A DNA stretch of 64,000 nucleotides from Akebia trifoliata (lineage: Eukaryota > Streptophyta > Magnoliopsida > Ranunculales > Lardizabalaceae). Each line of letters starts with the position of its first letter. Positions within the stretch are counted from its first letter, which is position 1. Positions 24,401 through 34,004 of this stretch are shown one piece after another. The position numbers were made by a program, and so were the translations under genes. The notes below the pieces were generated by a model. The model was given only the letters and a program-made list of their open reading frames with translations, searched no databases and was not told where the DNA came from. The stretch is from NCBI GenBank assembly GCA_017979445.1, contig CM030713.1, positions 28,377,934 through 28,441,933 of the forward strand, read 5' to 3'.

Positions 24401-27400
24401 GGGGTCACCGTATTCCGGCATGGTATGTTAGTCTAGAGGATGACCAATTAAAAGAATTTGGCGCATACAACGACCATTGGGTGGTTGGAAGGAATGAGGA
24501 AGAAGCTCAGTTGGAGGCAAACAGAATGTTTGCTGGGAAGAAGTTTCAGATAGGTCAAGATCCAGATGTTTTAGACACGTGGTTCTCTTCTGGTCTCTTC
24601 CCATTGTCTGTGCTGGGCTGGCCAGATGATACTGACGATTTGAAGGCATTTTATCCATCTTCGGTTCTTGAAACTGGACATGACATTCTCTTTTTTTGGG
24701 TTGCTCGGATGGTGATGCTGGGAATGAAACTTGGAGGTGATGTACCTTTTAGAAAGGTGAGTAGAGTATCCTTGCATTTGTGTGGAATCATGTTATGATA
24801 CAAAGCTGTTCAATACATTTAGTTGGTCTAGTTGATATGCCTTTGTTTTTGAAGTGAAGACTTGGATTCACTAAGTTTATCTGCAGGTTTATTTGCACCC
24901 AATGGTTCGCGACGCACATGGGCGTAAAATGTCCAAGTCGTTGGGAAATGTTATCGATCCACTTGAAGTAATAAATGGGGTATCCTTGGAAGGTCTTCAC
25001 AAAAGGCTGGAGGAGGGTAATCTTGACCCTAGTGAACTCGTCATTGCCAAAGAAGGACAAGTGAAAGATTTCCCGAATGGTATCGCTGAATGTGGTGCAG
25101 ATGCTCTCCGTTTCGCCCTTGTCTCGTACACAGCTCAGGTTCTCTTATCCACCCGTCTATTTCTGCTGTTCTTTCTTGCCTTCATAATTTTGAACTATCA
25201 TAATAATAATTAATTCTTCCTCCAGTCGGATAGGATAAATTTGGATATTCAAAGAGTTGTCGGGTACCGACAATGGTGTAACAAACTATGGAATGCCATT
25301 CGCTTTGCGATGAGCAAACTTGGCGACGATTATACCCCTCCTGTAGGTCTAGTGCTGGAATCTATGCCGTTCAGCTGCAAATGGATACTCTCAGTCTTGA
25401 ACAAAGCCATATCCAGAACCGTGTCCTCACTTGATTCCTATGAGTTCTCAGATGCAGCCAGTGCAGTATATTCATGGTGGCAATTCCAATTGTGTGATAT
25501 ATTTATTGAAGCTATCAAACCTTACTTTGCTGGCACCAATCCAAAGTTCGACTCTGCAAGGAAAGCTGCCCGTGACACTTTGTGGGTTTGTCTAGACAAC
25601 GGGTTGCGGTTGCTCCATCCGTTTATGCCATATGTTACAGAAGAACTGTGGCAGCGCCTTCCTCAAGTAGGTGGAAGCCATGCCAGAAAAGAATCGATAA
25701 TGATATCCGAGTACCCATCGGTTATGGAGGTCAGAAAAAATTCTAAATTTTTTATGGAAAATAAAAGGGCCATTGAGTAGACCATTAGAATAGCTTAACA
25801 GGGTGGGGGCCATGGTTTTAAGTCTCCATTTTGACATCTTGTCTTGGACAAGATAAACCATTTATCTTGGTTTATAATTATTTATTCATATATACATAAA
25901 ATAATTTTAATTTTTTTTATAAAATAAAGTTGATTAGAATACGTATTTAAATAATGCGGTTCATATTTTATTTAGATAATACGTATTTAAATACTCTGCC
26001 TTGTCTATCTGTCTCGTTGATGGACGATACCGAGATGACTCGTCCAAGCATCACGGTCTCGGGCGTGATTTGAAACTATGGTTGGGGCCACGATAGGATG
26101 TTTGCTACCTAGTGAAATTTTCAGGCTGTAAACATTCCGATCAAGCGATCCTTACCCTTACATATTTTACTCGGTTAGTAGAGGTGGTGAATGTGCCAGA
26201 GAAAATGTTGAGAATCATCTGATTGGTTGATTTATGGTAAAAAACTGAAAAATGTTTCTCTTGGTGTGACCCCATGGATATTGATTCTAACCCCCTTAAT
26301 GTTCACCACATTTATGGTTGACCAGAGATGTACCTTGTATTATCTCAAATAATAATTTGATTCTTGGTTTTTTGGCTTAGGCATGATTGGTTCATCCTGT
26401 TGTTTTATATTTAACAGGATTGGACAAATGAAAGAATTGAATATGAGATGGATCTTGTTGAATCTACTGTGAAATCACTTAGATCCCTCCGCTCGAATTT
26501 GCCTTCAAATGAAAGGCACGAAAGGTAAATATCTGTGAGTTTTTTTTAATTGTGTTTACAGAAGCAATTGACCTAAGTTTCATTATTTTCCTTTGCACTC
26601 CAATAGCTTTTTCTGATTTGAAAAAAATTCTTAATATTGTGGCTTTCTTTAGACGACCAGCTTTTGTGGTTTGCCGGACTGATGCAGTCACTGAGATCAT
26701 TAAAAGCCACGAATTGGAGATTTCTACTCTTGCCTCTCTATCATCTTTGGAGGTAGGTTTCATTGCTTTACTTTTGAGTTGGATTCAGGGTTAAATGTTT
26801 TTACACAAATATACATACTTGGTAGTTCGAATCTCTCCTTGTGATGACTATCATTTTTCTACTCATGTATGAACAACAACTGTTATTTATTCTCACTATG
26901 CTATCTGTAGAATGTACATTGGATTGTGCTCAAGGGGAAGATGTTTATTTCTTTCCCACCTATTCCAGTTGTTCCCACTTCCCAGAGCCTCCAATGCTCT
27001 TGACTTTTTTATATAAGTTCATAAATTCCATTTTGACATTTTTTTAATTGTTAATTGCATTTTTGTCTCACACTCTGGTCCTCTCTTCTCTATGGTTAAA
27101 ATTTTTAATGCCACCAAAATAATTTTTTTGCAGGTTTTGGGTGAGAATGATGATAGGCAAATTGAATGTGCGGTTGATGTTGTAAACGAACATCTTTCAA
27201 CTTATCTCCAGCTACAAGGAACCCTCAATGCAGAAGCTGAACTTGAAAAGCTTCGGAAAAAGAAAGAAGAGATACAAAAGTGAGTCTCTTTCTCATGGCT
27301 CAATTTTAAATTTTTTTTTCGTTTGTTTGTTGTGCTTCTTCTTGGTTTTTTTTAAGGGGTGTGCATTTTGCACCCACCTAATTGCTCATCTCACCCACTT

Positions 27401-28461
27401 TACTGTTTTCACCCACCGTTCCTGACCGAATCTGATTCCTCTTCCTCCTCCTCCTTCTCCTTCTCTCTCTCTCATTCGCCTCCCCTTCTTTCTCATTCTT
27501 CTTCTTCAAACCTGTGTAAGTTCATCTCACCCACTTCACTGTTTTCACCCACCGTCCCCGACCGAATCTGATTCCTTCGTCTCCTCCTTCTCCTTCTTCT
27601 CTCTCTCATTCGCCTCCCCTTCTTTCTTGTTCTTCTTCTTCAAACCTGTGTAAGTTTCAACTAGGGTTTCGTGGTACAAAAAGCAATACCCTTAGAACTT
27701 GCAAAATAGGTTAGCAATGATCTTGGAAACCTCAACTCCTAATCTAGTAGTAGTTAAAAAATCTTGGTAGTGGAAATTTTTTTTTTTCAAACAGTGATTC
27801 ATTTGGTAGATCGGTACTGAATTCGATGACATAGATTTGGTAGGAACAATGCTCCAAGTGGTAGGTTCTTAAAGAGTCCTTTCAGGTGGATTTGGTAGGA
27901 TCCAATCGAGTCACAATGTAAATTTTCAGTAGCTTCCTATCTGCAAGTAATTTCACTATTTATTAAAAAATAACATTTAAGTGGGTGAGATGGGCAGAAA
28001 AGTTGGTGCAAAGTCCGGCCCTTTTTTTAATTATCACATACAGTTGGGTTGTTTTGGCATCACCTTTCTCTTTTAAATTGCCAATTTACCTCGTCGAGGG
28101 TTGTATGTCATAATATCTTGATGGGTTGTAGAAATGCCATGTTACTACATTTATACAGAATGGAAGCGATGTAGTTGATATTGCTTTGGTTAGATTAGGT
28201 TAGGTTGTCTTACCCACAAAACTGCAGTAGTCCTGAATTGAACTGCTATTTTGCATTTTGTTTCATTGTTTCCGAATTTTGTTTGGCAGGCAACAGGAAA
28301 ACTTGAAGCAAAAGATGAGTGCTTCGGGTTATAAGCAGAAAGTCCCAACCCACGTACACGAAGAGAACGTTGCAAAGCTAGAGAAGCTCATGCAAGAACT
28401 TGAGATTGTCGAAGAAGCAAATCGCAATTTGGAACGCACAATCACAGGTGGGGATGATTGA
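15443..28461 (+). CDS. TWN2: Valyl-tRNA synthetase (dual mitochondrial/cytosolic type), complete
   Basis: Charges tRNA-Val with valine. Exons, all in phase: 15443-15553, 15658-15711, 15892-15954, 16106-16275, 16360-16432, 18926-18991, 19071-19154, 20727-20804, 20920-21003, 21160-21239, 21531-21588, 22675-22977, 23071-23241, 23665-23864, 24354-24756, 24887-25138, 25226-25729, 26418-26524, 26653-26752, 27134-27279, 28290-28461; 1092 codons, usual for the plant enzyme. Class I signatures: HIGH at residues 169-172 (GALHIGHG) and KMSKS at 680-684. The CP1 editing region includes [16 protein letters not shown]; the anticodon-binding domain follows KMSKS, and a charged coiled-coil tail ends the protein ([18 protein letters not shown]). 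Residues 1-36 are basic and Ser-rich, like a mitochondrial presequence; Met37, the last codon of exon 1, precedes a Lys-rich segment like the cytosolic N-terminus. Intron 11 holds a TRIM and a LINE, intron 20 a MULE-like MITE. Plants also supply organelles from such genes; targeting here is inferred. The symbol follows the Arabidopsis gene. Confidence 0.95.
16738..16815 (+). mobile_element. tRNA-derived SINE head
   Basis: A tRNA-like block has an A-box (tagctcagtagg) and a B-box (GGTTCAAGTCC) and is followed by an A-rich tail (aaaaaagaaaaaaaag). The body is almost absent and it does not fold as a complete tRNA. Located in intron 5 of the valyl-tRNA synthetase gene. Confidence 0.55.
18009..18125. 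mobile_element. Small MITE, 117 bp ('ATTGCCACACCAAC' family)
   Basis: The arms ctattgccacaccaactttt and the reverse complement of aaaagttgatgtggcaataa nearly cover the element, leaving a short loop. Copies are at 42255-42353 (near complete) and 15056-15095 (fragment). Non-coding; valyl-tRNA synthetase intron 5. Confidence 0.7.
21646..21964 (+). mobile_element. TRIM (terminal-repeat retrotransposon in miniature), intact structure
   Basis: LTR 1 at 21646-21766 and LTR 2 at 21838-21964 share start TG(T/C)T(A/G)A..GTATATTTT and end ggttggtt(a/t)aCA. Immediately after LTR 1 is TGGTATCAGAG, a primer-binding site complementary to initiator tRNA-Met. A purine-rich tract (gggtgaggggga, about 21824-21835) precedes LTR 2. 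The internal region is only 71 bp and non-coding. A perfect 5-bp target duplication, ATAAT, flanks it (21641-21645 and 21965-21969). Located in intron 11 of the valyl-tRNA synthetase gene. Confidence 0.9.
21967..22670 (+). mobile_element. 5'-truncated LINE with 14-bp target duplication
   Basis: The body 21981-22656 encodes a decayed zf-RVT region: [20 protein letters not shown] near 22025, then [15 protein letters not shown] near 22350. It ends in an A-rich tail (cataaaaaaaaaagaaaaaa type, from about 22637). The target duplication aattgcttggtgtt is at 21967-21980 and 22657-22670. Same strand as the host gene; the right duplication ends four bases before exon 12. It overlaps the TRIM's right target duplication by 3 bp. 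Confidence 0.9.
24128..24215 (+). mobile_element. tRNA-derived SINE head
   Basis: A-box tagctaagtggtaag and B-box GGTTCAAACCT are about 45 bp apart, as in tRNA-derived SINEs. No convincing body or tail boundaries. Intron 14 of the valyl-tRNA synthetase gene. Confidence 0.5.
25811..26080. mobile_element. hAT-like MITE, CATGGTTTTAAA family copy a
   Basis: Ends CATGGTTTTAAGTCT and the reverse complement of GATTTGAAACTATG; the interior has GTCTCGTT..GGACGA and ACTCGTCC motifs seen in the other copies. Flanks GTGGGGGC and GTTGGGGC (25803-25810, 26081-26088) form an 8-bp target duplication with one mismatch. It sits in intron 17, about 80 bp after exon 17. Confidence 0.7.
27356..28021. mobile_element. 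Mutator-like MITE with 9-bp target duplication
   Basis: Imperfect ~44-bp terminal inverted repeats: the left reads GGGGTGTGCATTTTGCACCC and the reverse complement of the right end GGGCCGGACTTTGCACCAAC, both leading into CATCTCACCCACTT-type sequence. The flanks TTTTTTTAA are identical (27347-27355, 28022-28030). The interior has a repeated block (tgttttcacccaccgt at about 27404 and 27540) and CT-rich microsatellite. Intron 20 of the valyl-tRNA synthetase gene. Confidence 0.75.
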
Positions 28462-28791
28462 TTGGAAGAAATTAAAATAATCTCAATATTTATTAGATAT
28501 TTATGGTCGATAATATAGAATAGCATATCGTCGGCAATTTTCTATATTTAGTTCTATTTACAAGACTTTAATTTAAAAGGTTACATCACTTTTGGAGTTG
28601 TGATTGGGTTTCTTGTGTTCTTGTTAAATCAATTTATCATTATCCAAGCTATCCTCGTTTTGGTTTTCTCTAACGGTCGAATCTTTCTATTTTGTTTCAT
28701 GGATAAAAGATTTACTTTCTGGATTCAAGGTTCTTTATTTAAGGAGTATAATCATGTCTTCTCTTTTGTTTCCCACAATCCCTCACAGAAA

Positions 28792-29110
28792 GAGAGCTGC
28801 TATTGGCATCCCAACTTTTACTTATTACACCTCAATTAGAGATTAAAACATACCATTCAAACATTACAAAGGTTTGGCTCGAATTATTATCTCAACATCA
28901 CAAAACATTGTAACACATGCAAACGATTTCAATAGTTTTTTTTAACAAAGATAATTAGGCTCATATAACATCCTAAGCCCCAAAAATATAAATCTATCAA
29001 AAAAAATAAAAAATACAAGAGCTTCCATTGGTACTCCACTTTTGCTTATTCTCATTTAATTTTAATTGGGAGTGTAATAAGTAAATGTTGGGATGCCAAT
29101 AGCAGCTCTC
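28792..29110. mobile_element. MITE with ~48-bp inverted termini ('GAGAGCTGCTATTGG' family), copy 1
   Basis: The left arm GAGAGCTGCTATTGGCATCC and the right arm GGATGCCAATAGCAGCTCTC are perfect inverses and extend through ttacttattacac. Copy 2 lies at 38031-38345. Non-coding; lies about 330 bp downstream of the valyl-tRNA synthetase stop. Superfamily not determined. Confidence 0.8.
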
Positions 29111-29192
29111 TACAAACAAACTGGTCAATTTGCAGGGGTTGGATCAGGAGGTTTTAGGGACTAGTCCAGCCCCCAACTGTAATATTAGAAAA

Positions 29193-29909
29193 AGGAAAAG
29201 TTACTTAAAGGATCCTAATGGAGGGGTTTCTTTCTAAGTCTCTAGATTTTGGGTGGTGTGTAAATAGTCCATTTAGTGAAATTTTCTTTTTATTAATAGT
29301 CCTTGAGCCGCATCTCACATTATAATATTTTCAAAAATGCCCAAAGTATCTTTTTCTCATTTTTTTTCACATACTTGGGGTTTCAAATGGGACTGAGATT
29401 CATTTTGACGATTTTTTGTCAGGTAACAAAAAATGAAGAGCGAAGTTGGGGTTCTAATTTTTTTTTTTTTTTTCCATTTTCTTACTATGATATTTGATAG
29501 ATCTTCTCGAAATATCTAAAATGGATATACTATAATTGTGAAATGAACCCTCCAATCAAAAGTTATGATGAAATCTTCAAAAAATTTAGAATATCAATTT
29601 CGTTCTTCATTTTTTTTGTTATAAATCACAAAAATATAAATTTAAATATTCAAAATTAGAAGTATTCATTATCCATTCATCATTCGCGACAGAAAAACAT
29701 CGTCAAAATGGATCTCAATCCCATTGGTAACCCCAATACATGTGAACAAGATGAGAAAAGGTTAGTTTGGATATTTTGAAAATATTATAACATGAGAGGA
29801 GGCTCAAGAAAAGAAAAATACACGAAATGGACTATTAAGATAACCCCCCAAACTTAGGGATTATTTAGAAAGGAAGCCCTCCACCAGGGTCGTTTAAGTA
29901 TTTTTCCCT
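29193..29909. mobile_element. Foldback element with arms of roughly 270 bp
   Basis: Bases 29193-29460 pair with the reverse complement of 29650-29909: for example tagtccatttagtg with tagtccatttcgtg, ttataatattttcaaaa in both arms, and gattcattttgacgat with gatccattttgacgat. The loop is about 190 bp. No coding sequence. A fragment of the same end is seen near 51200-51250. Confidence 0.7.
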
Positions 29910-32433
29910 AAAAAAGAGTGGTCTGGTTAATTTGCTTAAACCCAGAGATGGGACCAATGACAATAAAGTCTGTAATGGACCCCACATCGTTAGTCAAGTT
30001 TCTTTCTTTCGTTCACGTTTGGCAAAAGATGATCTCAAAGGCCATTTATGGGTCCCACAACCCATGTGCATGAATTGGGTAACCATATGGTGATAGAGAT
30101 CGTGAAGTTTTCATTTTTAACCAAAGTGTGAGTATGACCCCCAAAGAAAGCTAATGGATTGGAACAGACCCAAAATTTGATCCGTTCTGATAATTTTGAG
30201 TATGTTTTAGATTCTGATAAAGATTCAATTTGATATCTTATTAGATCAGATCTGGATCAACCATGTCCCGATCTGATAATATGTTAAAAAGTATATAAAC
30301 TATATTATATATTTGTTGAGAAGTACGAAGTTTAATTAGAATTTGTATATAAATTAGGGTTTGACCCGATTTGATTATTAATAAATCAGATTTGGATTTT
30401 AATATTGAGTTCTGATAAACAATCGATTTGATCCTTATTGGATCGGTACCAAATCAACCATGATCTGATTTGGACCTAACTCATTGATAGCCCTACTACT
30501 AACTATGTACGCATAAATATCAAAAGGCCATCTATCTATATGAACTGTATGGCCATGTGACACCTAAAAACATGATCGTGAACCATTTAGATGTAAAACA
30601 CAATTTATTTTTTTAAGAATTAATTATTAGAATTATTTTTAAAAAATGAAAGAAAAAAGCAGATATTTTTTAGTACATTTTAAATTTTGAGAGTTTAGTG
30701 ACCGTTCATAATTTAAAATCTAATCTAAATCATGAATCCTAGAAGACTGAGATGTTATAGTCCTTATGACCAAAATGAGAACTTCGGATTGTTATTAAAT
30801 TGGATCCAAATATTGAGATCTAACAACAATCCAATTCATTCCAATAACTTATCAGATCACATCAGAACCCAATTCGACAAATCTAATTTGATCTAGATCG
30901 ATCCAAAATCGAACCCATAGACAGCCGTACATGACTTCACATGCATGCCATCATGCCATCATTATAAGTTATTTAAGCCACCATTTGCGGTAAGAAAATC
31001 TCAAGATCACATGTGCCAAAGAGTTGACTTAAATAACACCAAATACAAGAAAAGATGTTTTGGAAATTATAAACAAAACCATGCACGTGGTTTCAATTCA
31101 TATCTCATTTGCATTACTTTATATGGAATAATAATTCCATAACATATAGTTTTTTGATCCCCACTTGTTTTTTAAATAAATCAACTTAATCTGGCTTTGG
31201 AATTAAAACAGCATTTGGTTTCTTATAATACCGACACACTTCAATTCCAAGTGCCCATAGATAATTTCTTAAATAAATAATATATACTTTCTTTAGATCT
31301 TCAGTCAATTTAAAAATAATTAATAATATTACACTACACATTGACCTAATGAAGTGGGCTTGTCTTTGTTTCGATTTTGTTCAACATGTCAAATAAGGCG
31401 ACCGAACGTACAACCTAAGTTCTTTTCTTGACTTGTAAACCCAACAAAAAAAGAACAAATATTTCTTTTAACGTGTTGATTGAGTCCGATTCAATTCCTA
31501 AAAATAGGAGTAAAGTTAGGATTTTCTTGTAGTGAGGGCAAACTATAGTTGTCTGATAAGGTTGAAGAACGTGAAGATGAATGATTTTGAAGGGAAAATT
31601 CATGGGTTTTTTGTTAAAGGTTGTAGAAAGGGCATTTAGATAATTTCTTATTAATATATGAAAAAAGACTTAAGTCAAGGGACAATGTTATTAGTGAGAA
31701 TGGAGGCAACTGTCAAATATTAATCAAATGGAAGGTTTCTAATAAATCCAAAAACTTGAGTGAGGTGGAGGCAAACTCAAAATATATCAAACTCTCAAGA
31801 GGAGAATTTAATTTAATTTTTTTTTATTTGTACCGGCTAGTGCCCTCACTATAAATCCGCAACTGCCTATAGGAACTATAACCAGAACGAGAACAATGAC
31901 TTTTTCTTTGTTTTCGTGTTAATTCTAATTATCAAATCAATGGAATCAAAATCAAAATTGTAAAAAAAAAGTCTTTTTAGACGATTCCAATCTCAGTTTT
32001 TATAGGTTCTTATCGATTTTGGTTTCCAATCGGTTTGGTTCCAAAAGACTAAACTCTAACCTTTCAATTCCACTTTCGGTTTGTTCCACTTATATGAGTA
32101 CCCATTGGTACACGTAGGTCCAATTACACTGCTAATTAATTTTGTATGATACATTTTGAAAAATTGGGGAGGTAATTGAACTGGAAATTTATCGAATCCA
32201 TTGGATTGGTTTATATTTGTTTGAAAATAAAATTACATTAATTTATTTATTTTTATGAAATAATAACACTCTAACAAATCACTATAACTGATTTTGTATA
32301 AAAATCAGATTGAACATAATGGGATCACGATTTTAAAACAATGATTTTATTTATAAAGATTTTTTTTCAAAAACATTGAGCCTAGTGGTCTCATTGTGGC
32401 CATACCCAAGGAATTTATCAATCGAAATCGAAG
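29910..32433. other. Spacer without recognisable gene
   Basis: AT-rich with degenerate hAT-type arms (GATCNGATTTGATC-like tracts at 30180-30480 and 30830-30900) and 'gaaccaaaaccg' tracts near 31870-32100. A possible diverged element with 'gtttggcata'/'gttaccaaac' ends lies at about 32434-32708. No open frame resembles a protein family I know. Confidence 0.5.
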
Positions 32434-32710
32434 CAAGGTAGCGTTTGGCATAAATTGTTAGGCTCTGATTCCAAATTTAGATTTTGGATTGCAAATGTGT
32501 GTTCGATAACACTTCCGAAGATTGAATGGAGGTGGACTGCCTTAAAAATTCAGACTTCAAAAGCTTTATTTCCATTTGTTTCGTTTTAGATTTCAGACTT
32601 CAAAACCAAAATTCAAAAATTTTGAATCAGTGATTGGGGGACGTTGGATGAAACTTTTGAAGTTTGATCCTAATTTTCAAATTTCAGAAGTGTTACCAAA
32701 CATAGACTAA

Positions 32711-33408
32711 GGGTATGTTTGATTGCACATGGAAAATAGGGTGGAAAATCAATTTCCATGGAAAATAACATTTTTCAAGTGTTTGATTGCATATGGAAGT
32801 GGAAATTCATTTTCCACCCCATTCAAAAACTCCACTAAATCATGGATTTCACTTTCCCACCCATATGGGTGGGAAAATGAAATCCACCCATATTTTCCAT
32901 CCTCAATTCTTCCCTACCACTACCACCACCACTACCATTACACTAACCTCGCTGTCGTCACCATCGCCGTCGCCGTCGATTCCGTCTCCGACCACCTTCT
33001 CTCTCTCTCTTTTTCTTTCTCTTCTTCTCCTTCTTCTCCATCCCTCACCTCCTCCACCACCACCACCACGACGTTCTCCCCCCATCTTCCTCACTTACCT
33101 CCATCGCCGCCATCGTCGCTGCCGTCATCACCGCCGCCGCAGTCACCGTCGTCGTCGTCGTCGCCGCCATCTTCATCGCCACATCCTCCCCCCTCCCTCT
33201 TCCTCGTCATCTTCTTCTTCCTCTCCCCCTCCACTCATCTTCTTCCTCCTTCTCCTCTTCTTCTTTTTTCTCATATTTTTTCATGATTTTATCCAAGTGA
33301 AATCAAACAATGGAATTTGATTTTCCAACCCTACCTATTTTCCACAACTAAATTTTCATGGATTTCAAATTCCATGGAAAATGACTTTCCATGCAATCAA
33401 ACATATCC
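32711..33408. mobile_element. PIF/Harbinger (Tourist)-like MITE with CT/CCA-rich core
   Basis: Ends GGGTATGTTTGATTGCA and the reverse complement of TGCAATCAAACATATCC, with identical TAA flanks (32708-32710, 33409-33411), as expected for PIF/Harbinger. Subterminal blocks such as tttccatggaaaat are repeated in both arms. The core (about 32900-33280) is a microsatellite-like run of ccaccac, cgccgtcg and cttcttc units that gives spurious Ser/Pro/His-rich open frames. Confidence 0.75.
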
Positions 33409-34004
33409 TAAGTTTCAATTTATAAAAAGTGATTTTCAGAAAGCAAAATCTTATTTCAGTTTTACTACCTTTGAGAATCAATTTGAGAATCATAATCTCC
33501 TTTTACTTGTCTGATTTCTACACTTAAGATAGAAAAATATCATTTTACTATAGTATTTAACTATTTATAATAAATAGATTTCAAAATCACAAGAAATGGG
33601 TTTAATATCATTTTCAATTTTTGATCAATTTTCAATCATAATTATTGAAAATCACCTTTTAAGGACATTTGATGCCAACTTGATTATGCTCAAGTTATTT
33701 ACAACTTCAAACTAGTTACCAAACATCCTCAATTTACACAAAAAATTGTTTATGTTAGCTTCTAATTTCTGAAAGAGACAACAAAAACATAAAAAAAAGG
33801 CAAATATTTTCCAAGGAAACAACTTTTACATTGAACTTTTTTTTATTTGTAAAAAAGAAATTAAATCTTTTCCCATCCAACAGCAACCTTTTAGGTCTGA
33901 AACACGTGAGACCTCAAAAACACCTCAATCGCCCTCCTTTCTTTCTCTCAATTTTTTTTTTCTAGCCACAAATTAAAAAAAGAAGAAAAAAAAAAGTTAC
34001 ATTT

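Noticed and set aside
26841..27047. Possible extra exon between exons 19 and 20 of the synthetase gene
   Set aside because: An acceptor-like 'ctgtag' and short open frame exist, but exon 19 (SLSSLE) joins directly and in phase with exon 20 (VLGENDD), as in the family; the extra sequence matches nothing.
32723..33320. Two overlapping long open frames rich in Ser, Pro and His
   Set aside because: They arise from microsatellite sequence inside the Harbinger-like MITE; overlapping frames are open equally and neither resembles a protein.
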